DNA of 64,000 nt from Acanthochromis polyacanthus (GCF_021347895.1 NC_067120.1:21375361-21439360), one strand, 5' to 3'. Positions 36,011 through 54,892 are shown, numbered from the stretch's first letter. Translations and numbers: made by a program. The notes: generated by a model not told the origin, from the sequence alone.

Positions 36011-37753
36011 GGCGACCTGAAATAAACTTTCACTGGCATCCAGGACTGGCTCTAAGGTTGTGGAATGTGATTGGAATGTGTTGCTGCTTAATAACAAGTT
36101 TTAGCATGTTAATGTGGTAAACTAAAATTGTCTAAACATAAACACCAACATGTAAACAGCGTAATTGAGAGCATCTTACAGTGTTATTATTAGCATGTAG
36201 CGCATGCACTAGGGTAAAAACAAAACAAAGAACAACCTTCCAGGCTCATGATTGTGGCTGCATGCGATTTATAATGCAACTTCATGTTTTAAAAGGAAAG
36301 AATGTGATGGCATAACGATGAAAATCTGGAAAAAAAAAAAAAAACTAATTGCAAAATCGGGATATATGCTAATCAGCTTTGATTTGTGACTATAAGTGTG
36401 ATTTAAAATGGAATCCTGAGTCCACCCCCGCCTCGGCTGAAATCGTGGTGGGCTTAGGTTTCTGTTATGCCGGCTGGGTGTCAGTCAAGTCACTAAAAAA
36501 ACATCAGTGGCTGCAGAGAGCTGACCACAGAGGAAATTATTGCGTGCAGGACTCTGAGACTGTTTATTTGGAGGACTCTGAGCACTGTAGCTCTTCTGGA
36601 GGATGGCAGCGTTGTGTCAGACAATAATATCTAACTTTAGGGTTTACTATGTGCCAGTGTCAGGAGGGCAGGCTCCATCTGCAGCGTGATAACCAGCCTT
36701 CACTCAGATATTCAGGCAGCAGCACATTCTAGTGAGCCCCAGTGGAAAACTGGAATTGCTCTTGTTTTCCATCACGACTACTATTATTTCAGATGAGTGA
36801 AATATGAGTTCATGTGACAATATTTGCTGTGTTATTTGAGGATCTGGCAAAACGGGCATGGAATATATTCTGTCGGCCTTGACATACCAGGAGTACAGAA
36901 GCTGACAGCCTTTCAAAATGCTGCAGAGATTGGACAATAATTACACTTGATGGTACAAACACTGGTCTAAATCTCAGTTATTTGTTGTGATTAATAAAAT
37001 GTGTGTTTTTCTCTGTCAAATAGACAACAGTTAACATTTTAAGGATTTAGATGAAGTTCACGAAGACAAATACAAAGGGTTTTGAACACCTCTTTTATAG
37101 TATTTAAAAACTACAGGGTCAGAGTCAGATCAGTTTGGGTTGCATCAGCCAGAGAAAAGCAGAAAAAATACACCTGTGTTGTTAACTGTTAATGAAGATT
37201 TTCCTCTGCTTTTAAATTCTCTAAAACCTAGTAAAACCATCTACTATGATTTGGGTAAATGAATTCTTACAGCAAGTGCAAACTATATACTTGTTCTCTG
37301 TAAAAATGTACTGTACAAATGTAGCAGTTGGAATCAATTCTTATGTTGCCAAATGAATATTTTTAGGTTTTAAAACAGGTTTAGAAAAGAAAAGCACATC
37401 ATTTTTGATCATATTTAGTGGGAAGAGGTGAGGTCAGGGGAGGGATCAAGTAGGTTGAACTGACCCCATAAATTTAGAGAAAATAATGTAAATAACAGAT
37501 TCCATCTGTATGCAGGATGCAATGATGTGTCAGTATCTATTCAGTATCTATTCAGATATTTGTATCATTGTCATATTAAAAGTGTATTTGTTGTAGGACT
37601 GTCATCAGATTTTCACGACACAAATATTGATGTCTGAAGAATTCCACTGCTACAAAATCTATAGAAATTTATTTTTAAAAAACGTAGCAGTCAAATTTAT
37701 CTTTAGCTTTGTTTATTATGGGTGGTAAATGAATTAAACTGAAAATATGAGTG

Positions 37754-38125
37754 GGCTGCACATTGGTGTAGTGGTTAGCACTTTCGCCTTGCAGGAAGAA
37801 GATCTCCGGTTCAAATCCCGGGCTGGGCCTGGGATCTTTCTGCATGGAGTTTGCATGTTCTCCCTGTGCATGCATGGGTTTTCTCCGGGTACTCCGGGTT
37901 CCTCCCACAGTCCAAAAACATGCTGAGGTTAATTGATCACTCTAAATTGTCCGTAGGTGTGAATGTCAGTGTGATTGTTAGTCTGTATATGTAGCCCTGC
38001 GACAGATTGGCGACCTGTCCAGGGTGTCCCCTGCCTTCGCCCGAGTCAGCTGGGATAGGCTCCAGCACCCCCCGCGACCCTAGTGAGGATAAAGCGGTGT
38101 ATAGAGAATGGATGAATGGATGGAT
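37754..38125 (+). mobile_element. tRNA-headed retroposon with ATGG tail, copy D
   Basis: About 372 bp in plus orientation: head ggctgcacattggtgtagtg, box-B-like ggttcaaatccc, tail gaatggatgaatggatggat. It is flanked by a perfect 13-bp target duplication GAAAATATGAGTG (37741-37753 and 38126-38138). Confidence 0.9.
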
Positions 38126-38500
38126 GAAAATATGAGTGTAGGGAGAGTGGAGAGTGACCTCGCCAAGGTCAGTTAAAGCCTGGATGGAGATCCAGAACAT
38201 TGGAATTATGCCCTGAAAACCTGTGGAAAATCATGAAATGCAAAATTGAGAACCACAAGCTCAAAAACAAACAAATTTGTTTGAATTTGTGCAACAGGAA
38301 TGGGCTGCTGTGACAGCAAAACAATGTCAGAAGCTGGTGGAGAGCATGCCAAGACGCACGACTGCAGTCATCAAAGACAATGGTCATGCAGTCAAGTACT
38401 GACTTGAGGTGACTTCCAGAGAAGTAAAAAGTTTTGTTGCTATCATTATATTTGTCCAAACAAATGTACCTTAAGTTGTACCAGGCACACACACACACAT

Positions 38501-38764
38501 GTCTGGTTCTTATATCCCCGTGGGGGATACCTAACCCCTAACCCTTACCCTAACCCTAACCTTAACCAACACCAAAACAATGCCTAACCCTAAAGAAACT
38601 TTTTTGCACTTTTACTTTTTTCAGTAACAACAACATGGCCAAGAAAACACTGTTTCCCCCCATGGGGACCTCATTTTTGGTCCCCACTGTGACGCGAGTC
38701 CCCACCAAGATAGCGTGGAGTCAGGTCAAAGTCCCCACCAAGACCCCACCGGTATAGATAAACA

Positions 38765-38770
<6 letters not shown>
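38501..38770 (+). repeat. GGGGAC-type dispersed repeat, copy 1
   Basis: Starts gtctggttcttatatccccg, contains cctaacccttaccctaaccc, then cagtaacaacaacatggcca and tggggacctcatttttggtc. A CA run precedes it and CA plus TA runs follow it. The unit is shared with 41896-42028, 51692-51930 and 51950-52225. Confidence 0.75.
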
Positions 38771-38823
<53 letters not shown>

Positions 38824-38834
38824 GATCTAATGTC

Positions 38835-38881
<47 letters not shown>
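38771..38881. repeat. (CA)n followed by (TA)n microsatellite
   Basis: A CA tract to about 38798, then two TA tracts separated by gatctaatgtcgtg. Compound simple repeat. Confidence 0.9.
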
Positions 38882-38884
<3 letters not shown>

Positions 38885-40239
38885 TAAGTTTGTTTTTACC
38901 ATAGGGTTTATTCTTGAACTTTATATTCGAATTCTTGTAATATAATTTGTCTCAATTAAGACACAACAGTCACTATATAAATTTTAGTTAATTGTGAGTT
39001 CGTGTTTCATATTAAGGTCCTATTATTTAAACTGTTCCAATATTCATGTCAGTATTTCTGCTGGTATTGTTGTAATGTCAACATGGTACACAAGTACTGG
39101 TAAATAGAAAAAAAATAACCCTAATTTATTTTATTATCTATTATCTGTCTTTAAATGTTTTTATGATCAGGATCCCATGACTCTAACTTATTGATTGTAA
39201 TTCTTGGTTGATCCATCAGAAACTTCATCAGTGCTTTCACGTCAAAGTTCACCGTCAGTCTTTTTGACTGATGATGGAGTCTTGGTATCACATTCATAGC
39301 CAGGGGTGGACACAGTATTCAATTTCTTTACCTGAGTTATAGCAGCTGTTCCCTGTTGAAATGAAGCTTGGCTGAACTACTTTAAGATCATTTAATCTAG
39401 CAGTTACCAACCTGGGGTCAGGCCAAAATGGGAACCACCGGGGCCCCTCCCATGACCCCCCAGTCACATCTAAGAGCCTGTTAATGATCACATGTCCCCT
39501 CAGGTAAAATGTGGGCAGTAATGAGGTGATAATTAGGATTGGAAGCAAGAAACAACAATGTTCTACCACACAAATATTGGGCCTGAAAATGTTTTATTCA
39601 GGGACATGTGTGAAGGAAATCTGAAGAGATCTCAACCACAAGCCAAAAACATCAGAAACCGTATGTTTGATCATTTAACAGCAGATTGTATTTTATGCCT
39701 TTATCTTGTTTTATTTATTTAAAATATGAGTCTAAAAAGTGTCTTGTAACTGAATCTGTCAAACATACTGTAGCTAATCAGAAAGGAATAAAAAGGACCA
39801 AATTTTCCAACTGTGCACGAGGTTTTTGAGCTGTTCAACTGGTGACACATTCTCAACCACTGAGTTAATCCACACCCTTGTCAGGTGTGGTTTTAAATAA
39901 CAAGGATCAGATAGTGTGACTAGGACACAGACACTTTGTACTTGATGGGTGTCTATAAAAACCCAACTTTATTCAAATGACACGAGGCCACAGAGGACAA
40001 GAGAAAGACGAGAACAGGCTGTTGACTGCTGGATGCTACATGTCAGTTAGGGTCACAGCTACATACCTGAATGTCCACATTTCCACCATTTGTTGTGTAA
40101 AATATAGCTTCAGACAGCTCGGTACAACAAACAATATGCCACACGATGCTCTGGATGGACAAGGGTAATAACAGGACATTACACGATCCTGTCCCTGAAA
40201 ATATCCAACAACTTCTCAAACATCAACCTCATTAAACTC
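38882..40239. other. Intergenic
   Basis: No recognisable gene or repeat family. Confidence 0.5.
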
Positions 40240-40729
40240 TGTGGTATGAGTTGAAATGCATGACTGCACAAAAAAGGTTGTGCATGTAGTTCGGATGATT
40301 AATATCTTTGATTTTGTAATGACTGAATAATTTTTCAAATTTAGAATGACATTGCTCCACAACTTGTTCACAGAAATGTCCTAGAGGCTTCTGGTGTCTA
40401 TCGATGAATTCAGGCACATGTCTTGTTAACACATGTACCTTTGTTGTGATGGACAAATTGAGACTTTGGTAGAAAGTTGCAAAGTTTGCCACCTTGTCCT
40501 TGAAAGACGCATCCAAGGTGTACCCAAAACAGGAATTCATTGCTTCCTGCAATGCAACAAAGCATTTGTGAAAGGGCTGAAGCTCTTCTGGTAACATATT
40601 CTGCAACATGTCTAAGTTTTGCAGGAGTCTAGAGCATTTGTTGCCCTCAAAGCACTGACCATGGTACTCCTCTTTGATAATAAACAGCTTTTGAACGACA
40701 TGCACAACCTTTTTTGTGCAGTCATGCAT
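40232..40729 (-). pseudogene. Transposase-like ORF fragment, family unidentified
   Basis: 165-codon open frame with no introns. It contains VHVLTRHVPEFIDRHQKPLG and CEQVVEQCHSKFEKLF, a pattern that reminds me of C-terminal regions of DDE-type transposases, but I cannot name the family. Its first residues are encoded inside the right inverted-repeat arm, which looks like an inverted copy of the C-terminal coding end. The start Met is therefore probably accidental and the fragment lacks its true N-terminus. Confidence 0.5.
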
Positions 40730-40745
40730 TTCAACTCATACCACA
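40240..40745. repeat. Foldback: perfect 48-bp inverted repeat around an ORF
   Basis: Arms 40240-40287 and 40698-40745 are exact reverse complements over 48 nt (tgtggtatgagttgaaatgc...). They enclose 410 bp that carry most of a 165-codon minus-strand ORF. The arm identity suggests a recent event. Confidence 0.85.
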
Positions 40746-41335
40746 TTTAAGAATTGTTGCTTTAGTTTAAGGATTTTCAGGCAAGTATGTTCTGAAGTTT
40801 TTGTATAGTATAAGCCTAAATAGGGATATATTACCTGGTAGGTAAGAAAGTGTGTAACACATTGTTATAATTATTAAGGCAGTTTAGGCTTTAGCTGCTT
40901 AAATATAATACCAATGCAAGCACCTTTGCAAATAAAAGTATAAGGATAAGTAACAAACCGTTCTTGTTTGAGGCAAATGGGTTTATGGTGTGATAAGCAA
41001 ATTTACTAGTATTTGAATTTGCCACAGATTTAGTTATCACAAATTTGCAATGGGGTCATCAACAATGACCATTTACTGATGTATCCTTTTTCAGTTTTGA
41101 AAGTACTATATCACTTTTGGAAAGATATATGTGAAGTATTACCTGACTTTTTCTTAGAGAAATGTGATAAACCTGCAGTGTGATATACCAAAATCGAAAA
41201 ATTTAATTTTTGCAACATTTTGCAAACCGATGATTTAGATCTTGAGCTAAAATTGAAGCCAAGAACATATACTAGAAGACTGAGTTGACAGAATTTGTGG
41301 GCATTTTTTTTAACCCTGGACTTCATTCAAGGACA

Positions 41336-41645
41336 CTGTGCTCTGAAAGGCCTTTGGAGACGGCTTATGGTAGAGAAATGAACAGTCAATACACGAGCAA
41401 CAGCTCTGGTTGACATTCCTGCTGTCAGCATGCCAATTGCACGCTCCCTCTAATCTTGTGCATTGTGCTGTGTGATAAAACTGCACATTTCAGAGTGGCC
41501 GTTTGTGGGCAGTCTATGGCACACCTGTGCACTAATCATGGTGTCTAATCAGCATCTTGATGTGGCACACCTGTGAGGTGGGATGGATTTTCTCACCAAA
41601 GGAGAACTGCTCACTATCACAGATTTAAACAGATTTGTGAACAAA
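41336..41645. repeat. Dispersed repeat fragment
   Basis: Contains ctaatcagcatcttgatgtg, gcacacctgtgaggtgggat and actgctcactatcacagatt, text I recall as a very common fish interspersed repeat. Class uncertain. Confidence 0.45.
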
Positions 41646-41895
41646 ATCAAACCATATGTTTAATCCTTTACCCTTGGTCCGTATTTTATCATTTCATGCG
41701 GTTTGTTTAGGTAAGATTTAAATTTAAGAATAGTTCATAGCTGCTGTTGTCAAACACAGTAAATCATAGTGGAATAACAAGTAGGGCGAAAATTCCATAT
41801 GAAATACAAAGGAGTAAAAATAGAAAGTAGCACTGGTGGGCAGTAAATGTACTATCCCCACTGTGTAGCCTGTTGCGTGTGTGTGTGTGTGTGTG

Positions 41896-42028
41896 TACGT
41901 GTTTATCTATACCGGTGGGGACTTGGTGGGGACTTTGACCTGACTCAACGCTATCTCGGTGAGGACCAAAAATGAGGTCCCAACGGGGGGACATGTTGTT
42001 GTTACTGAAAAAAGTAAAAGTGCAAACC
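41896..42028 (-). repeat. hapln3: GGGGAC-type dispersed repeat, copy 2
   Basis: Inverted, truncated copy: gtgtttatctataccggtgg ... tgttgttactgaaaaaagta. A TG run precedes and another follows it. It lies within about 250 bp of the hapln3 non-coding first exon. Confidence 0.7.
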
Positions 42029-42059
42029 AGACGTGTGTGAGTGTGTGTGTGTTATCTCT

Positions 42060-42262
42060 GCTGCAGTACTCAGTTCAGGTGTGTGTGCTGTGTGGGCTCC
42101 TGAGTGACGGGCTCGTGAATGATGAGGTCACCGATCACTTCAAACGGGATGCCTCGGCTCGTGACGTGTGCGCGCACTTCTGTGTGGAGCTGAGAGAGCG
42201 GCAGAAGATGAGGAGGAGGTGAACCAACCGAAGACACACCGGGAGGACTACTGCTTGTCTCG
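42060..42262 (+). other. hapln3: Probable non-coding first exon of hapln3
   Basis: GC-richer than its surroundings and ends in a consensus donor (ctcg|gtgagt, GT at 42263). The coding exon 2 has an acceptor (ttgcag before 42965) ahead of its start codon, so an upstream non-coding exon is required; this is the best candidate. The 5' end is not defined. Confidence 0.5.
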
Positions 42263-43042
42263 GTGAGTTTATTAACCACCTCCGACTCTTTCCCGTGAAC
42301 TCACGTTCACCGGACGCATTTAAACCGGACGCAGTTCGCGTGTTTTCAGTTGTATTCTAGAGCGGCGGTAGCTTGAAACTCACAGAGGGTAAGACTTATT
42401 TGAGATGCGGCTACTTTATGGAGCAGCTTGGTGTTAGGAAGATATTAAATCTGACAAAAATATTCCAACTTTGTTGAAAGACAGAAGTTAAATGTTTAAA
42501 TGACGGAGAAACTGCATGTTTTTGAGGGGAAAAAAACCTATATAATACGTAGATAAATTTCCGACATTTGTGTACTTTGTTTCTGTAATCGATCTAATGT
42601 CGTCTGTTAAGTATCATGATTCGTCTTAGAGAACTTAATTTTAAAGTCCAGTTGACTAAATTTCGACTATTTGGGGATTTGTAGAATTAAAATAATAAGA
42701 AATCTACTTAATAAAGAATTCTTTAGAGCAATAGCTTATGCTTTTGCCGTAACCAATTTTCCTTGCTGTTTTCTTTCTTTGTGTTTCTTTTCTCTGGGAG
42801 ATGTAATTGACTTGACTTTATGAGTAAAAAGTCGCGTCTGCTGCATAATTTGTCATCATTTTCTGTTTTATAGACACGGGATTAATTTTGTCAAATGTTT
42901 AATTCATCCTCTACTACTTTTTAAATTCTGTGTCAAACCGTTTTGAGCGTTCATTTACTTGCAGCCTGGTATTTATGACAGCTTTTAAGTTGGAGGAGCT
43001 CCATAAAGAGGACTGTATTTTTGCTCCAGCACAGACAGCGTC

Positions 43043-48292
<5,250 letters not shown>

Positions 48293-49540
48293 ACTTTCTG
48301 ACTCAGCACGAAGCAAAAACAAACGGTGAACTGGTTCAAAGCTTTGCTCAGGAGGGTAGCATTAGCTGTAGCATGGATGCAAATTAGCAGTTAGCCAGTT
48401 TGTCAATTTCTCAGCTGTTTAAAGTGATATGGGTTATTCACTGTCCGCCTCCATGAGACCAACGTCTTAGTGTTGAACTTAACCACCAGTCAACAGCAAT
48501 TAAACTATGCACATCCATCAAGTAGCACTACTTGTACATGACTCAATGCCTACACTATATAGTCAAAAGTATGTGGACACTGGAACATCGTACCCATATG
48601 TTACTGTCGACCATCTTATATAACCATGGGCATTATTATGCTGCTATAAAACCCTTGACTTTTGTGTGAAGCTGTAATCCACATTTTTGAAACAGGAGAG
48701 GGTTTTCACTGTTGCCTTCAAAATGGAGGCACACTGTCTGAAATCTATTTATTTTTGATGTAGCAGAAAGGTTTCCATTTAACCCGAGGACAAAATCCTA
48801 ACCATAAAATCGGCCCTTGAGAACAAGTACAGAAAACTATATGGAAGTGTCTACATACTATTGGCCAAAGAGTGTAGAATATTAGGTCGCAATGTCATCA
48901 TTCTGAAGAAAAGACATCATCCCATGGTTAGTTCTTACATTCAGTTATTTATGGGGCAAATTTCGCTCTTCGATAATTCTGTTAACAGTTCTGAAATTTG
49001 ACTCAACATTTTTGGAATTTGCTTCACCAACGGAGCTGACTTTCATTCACAGATGAGACACTTCAAAACCAGGTGAGGTGTCCAGACTCAGAAAAGTCTC
49101 CCTATTCAAGTTATTTAACTGCTCTACAATCATAACTCAGTCCTTCATCCACCCCATATTTACTAGTCATATTTATTAATTTTCGTAGTTGGTCCACAGA
49201 TTTTCATCTCTTGCTAATTGTAGATTATTTCCATTACAGTCTTCTTCTGCCTTTCTTGCAATGTGAAATTTACTGTGTATCCACTTTTATAAGCTATGAT
49301 ATGTCTCTTTTTCATTTTTATAAAGAGTGATTAAGAGTAGTGCTCTGTGCTGGAGAAAGCAAAAATCCTGAGTGTTTCTTTGTATTGTTCTAATACCTAA
49401 CTACCTTGTTTACATACTTTGTGGAAGAAGAAACAGTGTAGCATTAAACCTGTGTTCCTTTTGTGTTTTTCATTATGTCTACACATTTGTACTATTTTCT
49501 ACAAATTAATAAAAACACTGCTGTGAATACAATATTATGT
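48293..49540 (+). other. hapln3: Probable hapln3 3' UTR
   Basis: No further coding exon. Contains a Tc1-type MITE (48553-48874). The first well-placed AATAAA is at 49508-49513, followed by a TG-containing stretch (actgctgtgaatac). Confidence 0.55.
48553..48874. mobile_element. Tc1/mariner-type MITE
   Basis: 322 bp flanked by TA dinucleotides (48551-48552 and 48875-48876). Left end cactatatagtcaaaagtat and right end, reverse-complemented, cactctttggccaatagtat give inverted termini that continue to gtggacac / gtagacac. No coding capacity. Confidence 0.8.
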
Positions 49541-49831
49541 GAACACGGACGTTTCATGTATTTTCATGATCTACAGATTTTCTGTTTTGACAAGTTATTT
49601 GAATGTATTATACCCATGGTTTAAATCAATGTGCAAACTATACCATGATTTTCACAGGAGCTTTTTTCACTTTATCATGGGAAGAAATAACTGATAAAAC
49701 ATAGTTTATAAAGTAATTGATTTAGCTTTTATTTTATTATTATTTGTATTTTTATAAGACAACAGATGAGAAGTTACCGCTGCAGCCTACTGTGCATTTA
49801 GAAAATATGATCAGTAAAAATTACATACAGA

Positions 49832-50147
49832 CTACTGTTCAAAAGTTTGGGGTCACCAAGACAATTTCATAATTTCTATGAACTCACACTTTTATTCATG
49901 TGCTAACATAATTGCTCAAGGGTCAATAATCATCAATTAGCCTTTCAACACCATTAGCTAACACAATGTACCATTGCTGGAAATGTTCCTCTGTACCCCT
50001 ATGTAGATATTCCATTAAAAATCAGCTGTTTCCAGCTAGAATAGTCATTTACCACATTAGCAAAGTCTAAACTGTATTTCTGATTAATTTAATGTTATCT
50101 TCATTGAAAAAAAATGCTTTTCTTTCACAAATAAGGACATTTATATG
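49832..50147. mobile_element. Tc1-type non-autonomous element, right end lost
   Basis: Left end actgttcaaaagtttggggt is a familiar fish Tc1-type terminus. The interior (gtgctaacataattgctcaa, ccattagctaacacaatgta, taatttaatgttatcttcat) also fits that family. The matching right terminus is absent after about 50147. Confidence 0.65.
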
Positions 50148-51615
50148 GAATTATATAAACGGCAAATGTATGCATTTATTTTATGATATCATGCCACCAT
50201 GCATGTTGCTCAAATTCCAAGAACATTGCTGCTTTCTCTCTGCTTCTTTTATTTGCCATGGAGGACCCATAAGATCCTATTTGACCTCTGAGGCTGCTTA
50301 AGAATCAACTTTGTCTCAACTTGTCTCAAAAGTAGCTGACTGTATTTACTGCTTGACACCATCCAAAAATTATATCACTTCAATGATCGTCAACAGCATT
50401 GACAGTGGTTTTTCTGTTTTACTTGTTGTTTTTCTTTCTTTCTTTTTATTTTTTACCTTGATTAAACTTGTGTAGTCGTGCTAATGTTTGTGTGCGGCTG
50501 CCTGCTCCACAGCAGTAGACAGGGTGGTGAGTATAAACACACGTCTTTTCCAGCCATAGACACTGGAATGAATGTCAGCAGTGCTTAACTCTGCTTTGAC
50601 CTGTATGCTAACATTAGCATGCTTCCAGTTAACAACCGCTAGATGTTAACATGCCCTCAGTTATCATACTGCAATGACTGTAGTTAGCATCATGTTGAAG
50701 TTCATGTGCCAGAACATATAATAAAATCTGTATCATCTCTTAGTTTGTATGGTAGTACTCTATCATTATAGTGATATCCGCGTATGACAGTAATGAATGT
50801 TCAGTGCTAATAACTAAATTATATACATTACCATTAATCATTAACTAATAATTGCATATTTTTAAGGTACTTTGTAATGAATTGAAATGACTGCAACTGA
50901 TTATCACTGAATTAATTAACTGGACACATGGATTCGAATTCAGATGTACCATTCAGATGTACAATATGTTGGATGTATGAAACAGCGCTCTTCTAAATCA
51001 TAATTTGAGTCTGAATTGTTTTTTCCATTAACAAAAGTTCAATTACATGATGTAAAATTCTTTCAATTACATGATCTACTTAGGTAAACATCCATTCTCA
51101 TTGCAAATGCAGTAGAGGCACCAGGTCTTCACATCATACATCTCTAAGTTCTTGGAAAGTGCAGAACTGTTTGCTTTACTCCTGGTGGAACTCTAAATAT
51201 ACATGTCTGGGGCACGTTATTGAACCGTTCATAAATAAATAACATGCTCAGAATCTTTCTGGGTGCCCTTTAACTGGTGGATTTGCACGTCTGAATCACT
51301 TTCTCTGATTTGTTCAAGGAATTTGTTGACCACCACTGGTAGGTGTGTTCACATACTGGCAACACAGTTGGTCTTACTGTGCGAAAAGGAATGCCAGGGT
51401 AGAGAGGTGAGATGGGTTACTGACCCATACAAAACGGCCACTGTATGCAAAGCTAACACACGGCAGTCTGTCTGGACACGATGCACATTTAGATGAGTGG
51501 AGTCGAGCACGTCGCTACACCCTCCTACATCCGGGTATGAACAGAAGTCCTAGTGATTGTATGGCCAGCAGGTTTATAAACACATCCTATTTACACCTGC
51601 TGGCCAAACATGAGT

Positions 51616-51617
<2 letters not shown>
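50148..51617. other. Intergenic
   Basis: No gene recognised between the convergent hapln3 and acan. Short 'gctaacattagcatg' phrases near 50610 hint at an old repeat. Confidence 0.5.

Positions 51618-51691
<74 letters not shown>
51618..51691. repeat. (AC)37 microsatellite
   Basis: Uninterrupted AC run directly joined to GGGGAC-type repeat copy 3. Confidence 0.95.
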
Positions 51692-51694
<3 letters not shown>

Positions 51695-51930
51695 TGGTTC
51701 TGCTATTCCCGTGGGGACTTCCCATTGACTCCCATTCATACCTAACCCCTAACCCTTACCCTAACCTTAACCCAGACCAAAACAATGCCTAACCCTAAAG
51801 AAACTTTTTTGCACTTTTACTTTTTTCAGTAACAACAACATGGCCAAGAAAACAGTGTTTCCCCCGTGGGGACCTCATTTTTGGTCCCCACCGTGACACG
51901 AGTCCCCACCGAGATAGCAGAAACAAGTAC
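51692..51930 (+). repeat. GGGGAC-type dispersed repeat, copy 3
   Basis: gtctggttctgctattcccg, then cattgactcccattcatacc, cctaaccttaacccagacca, aacaacatggccaagaaaac and tggggacctcatttttggtc. The same order as copy 1. Confidence 0.8.
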
Positions 51931-51949
51931 ACACATACACACACATACA

Positions 51950-52225
51950 CATACTGTGTTTTTCTATCATTGTGGGGACATACAATTGACTCCCATTCAT
52001 ATCTAACCCCTGACCTTTACCCTAACCCTAACCTTGACCCAGACCAAAACAATGCCTAACCCTAAAGAAACGTTTTTGCACTTTTACTTTTTTCAGTAAC
52101 GACAACATGGCCAAGAAAACACTGTTTAAACTTGTGGGGACCGAAATGAGGTCCCCATAAGTGACATTGTTTTCGGTTTTCCTACAGTTGTGGGGACATT
52201 TGGTCCCTACAAGTATAGCCAGCAC
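51950..52225 (+). repeat. GGGGAC-type dispersed repeat, copy 4
   Basis: A diverged tandem neighbour of copy 3: tcattgtggggacatacaat, cctaaccttgacccagacca, aacgacaacatggccaagaa, then a 3' part with gttgtggggacatttggtcc not seen in copy 3. Confidence 0.75.
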
Positions 52226-52228
52226 CTG

Positions 52229-52231
<3 letters not shown>

Positions 52232-52312
<81 letters not shown>
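52232..52312. repeat. (CA)n microsatellite
   Basis: About 40 CA units linking GGGGAC-type repeat copy 4 to the 238-bp tandem duplication. Confidence 0.95.
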
Positions 52313-52788
<476 letters not shown>

Positions 52789-54886
52789 TGCACTGATGAA
52801 GGTAGTCGCTGTAGAGGCTGATGAAGGAGCTATTTATTGTGTGTTTTTTTCATTTTTGGGTTCCACAGGAAGGCAAAAACAGACTAAAAGACAGGTTTGT
52901 GCCTCTGGCTCTTGAGAGTTTACCTTAAATTTAACTGCTGCAGGAAAATATATTTGCAGAAAACAACATAATTTTCATAAGCTGAGTGACAAACAGTGCA
53001 AAGAGCCCTTTACAGTGGCTTTACAGAAAATGTCAGTGGCTGATGGGTTGAAAGATGACAGGTTTGCACACTTGGACAAGGATTTCACAGAGACACTTGA
53101 TTCCAAGTTTTATTTGGTACTGCACAGTACAATTTACTGCATGTTCACATCAGAATTCGGGATCTGAACAAAGTCACCACAGACATGATGTCTGTGTGAG
53201 TCATTACTCATGTTTTGGTTTATTTTGTTTAGGTTTGTTGAAGAATCAGTAAATGGAAAATTGATACAGACACACACTTATTTCTAACACAATGGTTTCC
53301 TTCAGCTGTCCTCTACACCATTACTTGTCATGTTTCCCTAATATTGAAATTTGAGATTATTCTGTACAAACTCCAGTACACAGTAGAAGCATCCAAACTG
53401 ACTTCATTCATATATTTGTTTGTCTAGAATCTGAAAAAAGCAAGGCACTTTGTGCTGTGGTATACTAAGGTTTTCTCATCTTTCACATTCTGTGATGTTT
53501 ACTGAATGTGTGTGTGTCTGTGAAAGACTCAGTACTTATGAGTTGTTCTATGTGAAGTCAGATAAGGACTAAAGTATCTGTCTGCTCTCAGAGTTGAAAC
53601 AAATTATGACCTTAAAAGGTCATGGTCAACATGTTACAGCCCCCATCCACCTCCACCTTCTCCACATCATTCTTATATTTTCTAGTGCTTTCACAGCTTC
53701 TAACTTCTCAGTTTTTTTAAGGAGCACATTTCTGTTGCTGACACACAGACAGAAACCTCCACAAAGATATCAGAGGCTTTAATCAAACAAAGAGAAAAAA
53801 AATCACCAATTTGTTTCTTCTTCTGTACAGTTGCTGTTAAACCAGTAAGGCCCATTTGGTTGGTAATGTATAAGTACAAGATCCAGTTATTTTACTAACA
53901 AATCAGTAAACAGGCTGATGAATAAATCTAATAAACTATTAAATTGTCTGCTCTGTGTAAGTTATTGACAGATCCTGCTGTTCAGAAAATAACAGTGAGA
54001 ATATATACAGTTAGAAGCTTGTCACTTCAAACATCCATGATTCTCATATTGGTGGGTTGACAGAGATCATGGATGGATTTCTAGAGGTGACAAATAAAAA
54101 CTCTGACCTGCAAAACTTGATGTTCATCTTTTACAGCATCACGTGACCCAGTGACGTGGCCTTGTGCATTGTCCTGGCAGTATCAGATCACACTTGCTAC
54201 TGGTTTCCTTGTCACGTTTTGCCACAGATGAGGATTTTCTTTCTTTATTTAACAGCTTAAGGTGCACTGGATTCAAATAATTAGCACAGACGTGAGTGAA
54301 AACCTCAAAAGTGCATGAGTGCTGACAATTTCAATCCAGGTTTGTTGCACTTTAATCATATCTTGAACTTGGATTTCTATTCATCATTAAATGGAACAGC
54401 ACAATCTTATCAGTACATCTGATACGGTGTTGGTGTCGCAGCACAGTGGATGTCAAACTTCAGGTTGTGACAGAATCATTCTAAAGGCATGAATGATAGT
54501 TCGTATATAATACATTATGTGTTTATTACCGCTTTTGCTCAGATTTTTGAGAGCCTGACAAATCCGATGAAACAGCCATATTGTATCACGTATCAATGTC
54601 ACAACTACAAAGTTTGATAATCACTGTGTTGGCCTACAATGTAAAAAAAAAAAAACTGTTGGTCTCAGCCATTTGAAGTTCACAGATGTTGTCTGAAGAC
54701 TCTGAGACTAAATAAAGAAAAAAATAAAAAAATGCTAAGAAACACAGATCTATAAAAATACCCTAAAAATATAGCAAAAGTCTATAGTAACAATGTGTTT
54801 GACTTCAGGGAACCTAAAATACTTTTACTGGGCTGTTTTAGACTTTGTGTGTCACTCTTCAGCCTCTTGTGTCCCTGTTTGTCAAT
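52789..54886. other. Intergenic between convergent genes
   Basis: No gene or clear repeat family seen. AT-rich. Confidence 0.5.
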
Positions 54887-54892
54887 TTTATT
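54887..54892 (-). promoter_or_regulatory. acan: Candidate acan polyadenylation signal
   Basis: AATAAA on the minus strand about 315 nt downstream of the stop codon, the first such hexamer after the stop that I found. Other candidates lie further left. Confidence 0.35.

Noticed and set aside
38535..38570. Telomere-like CCCTAACCCTAACC text, also near 51745 and 52015
   Set aside because: It is an internal block of the GGGGAC-type dispersed repeat, is irregular, and recurs in the same context each time; not an interstitial telomere.
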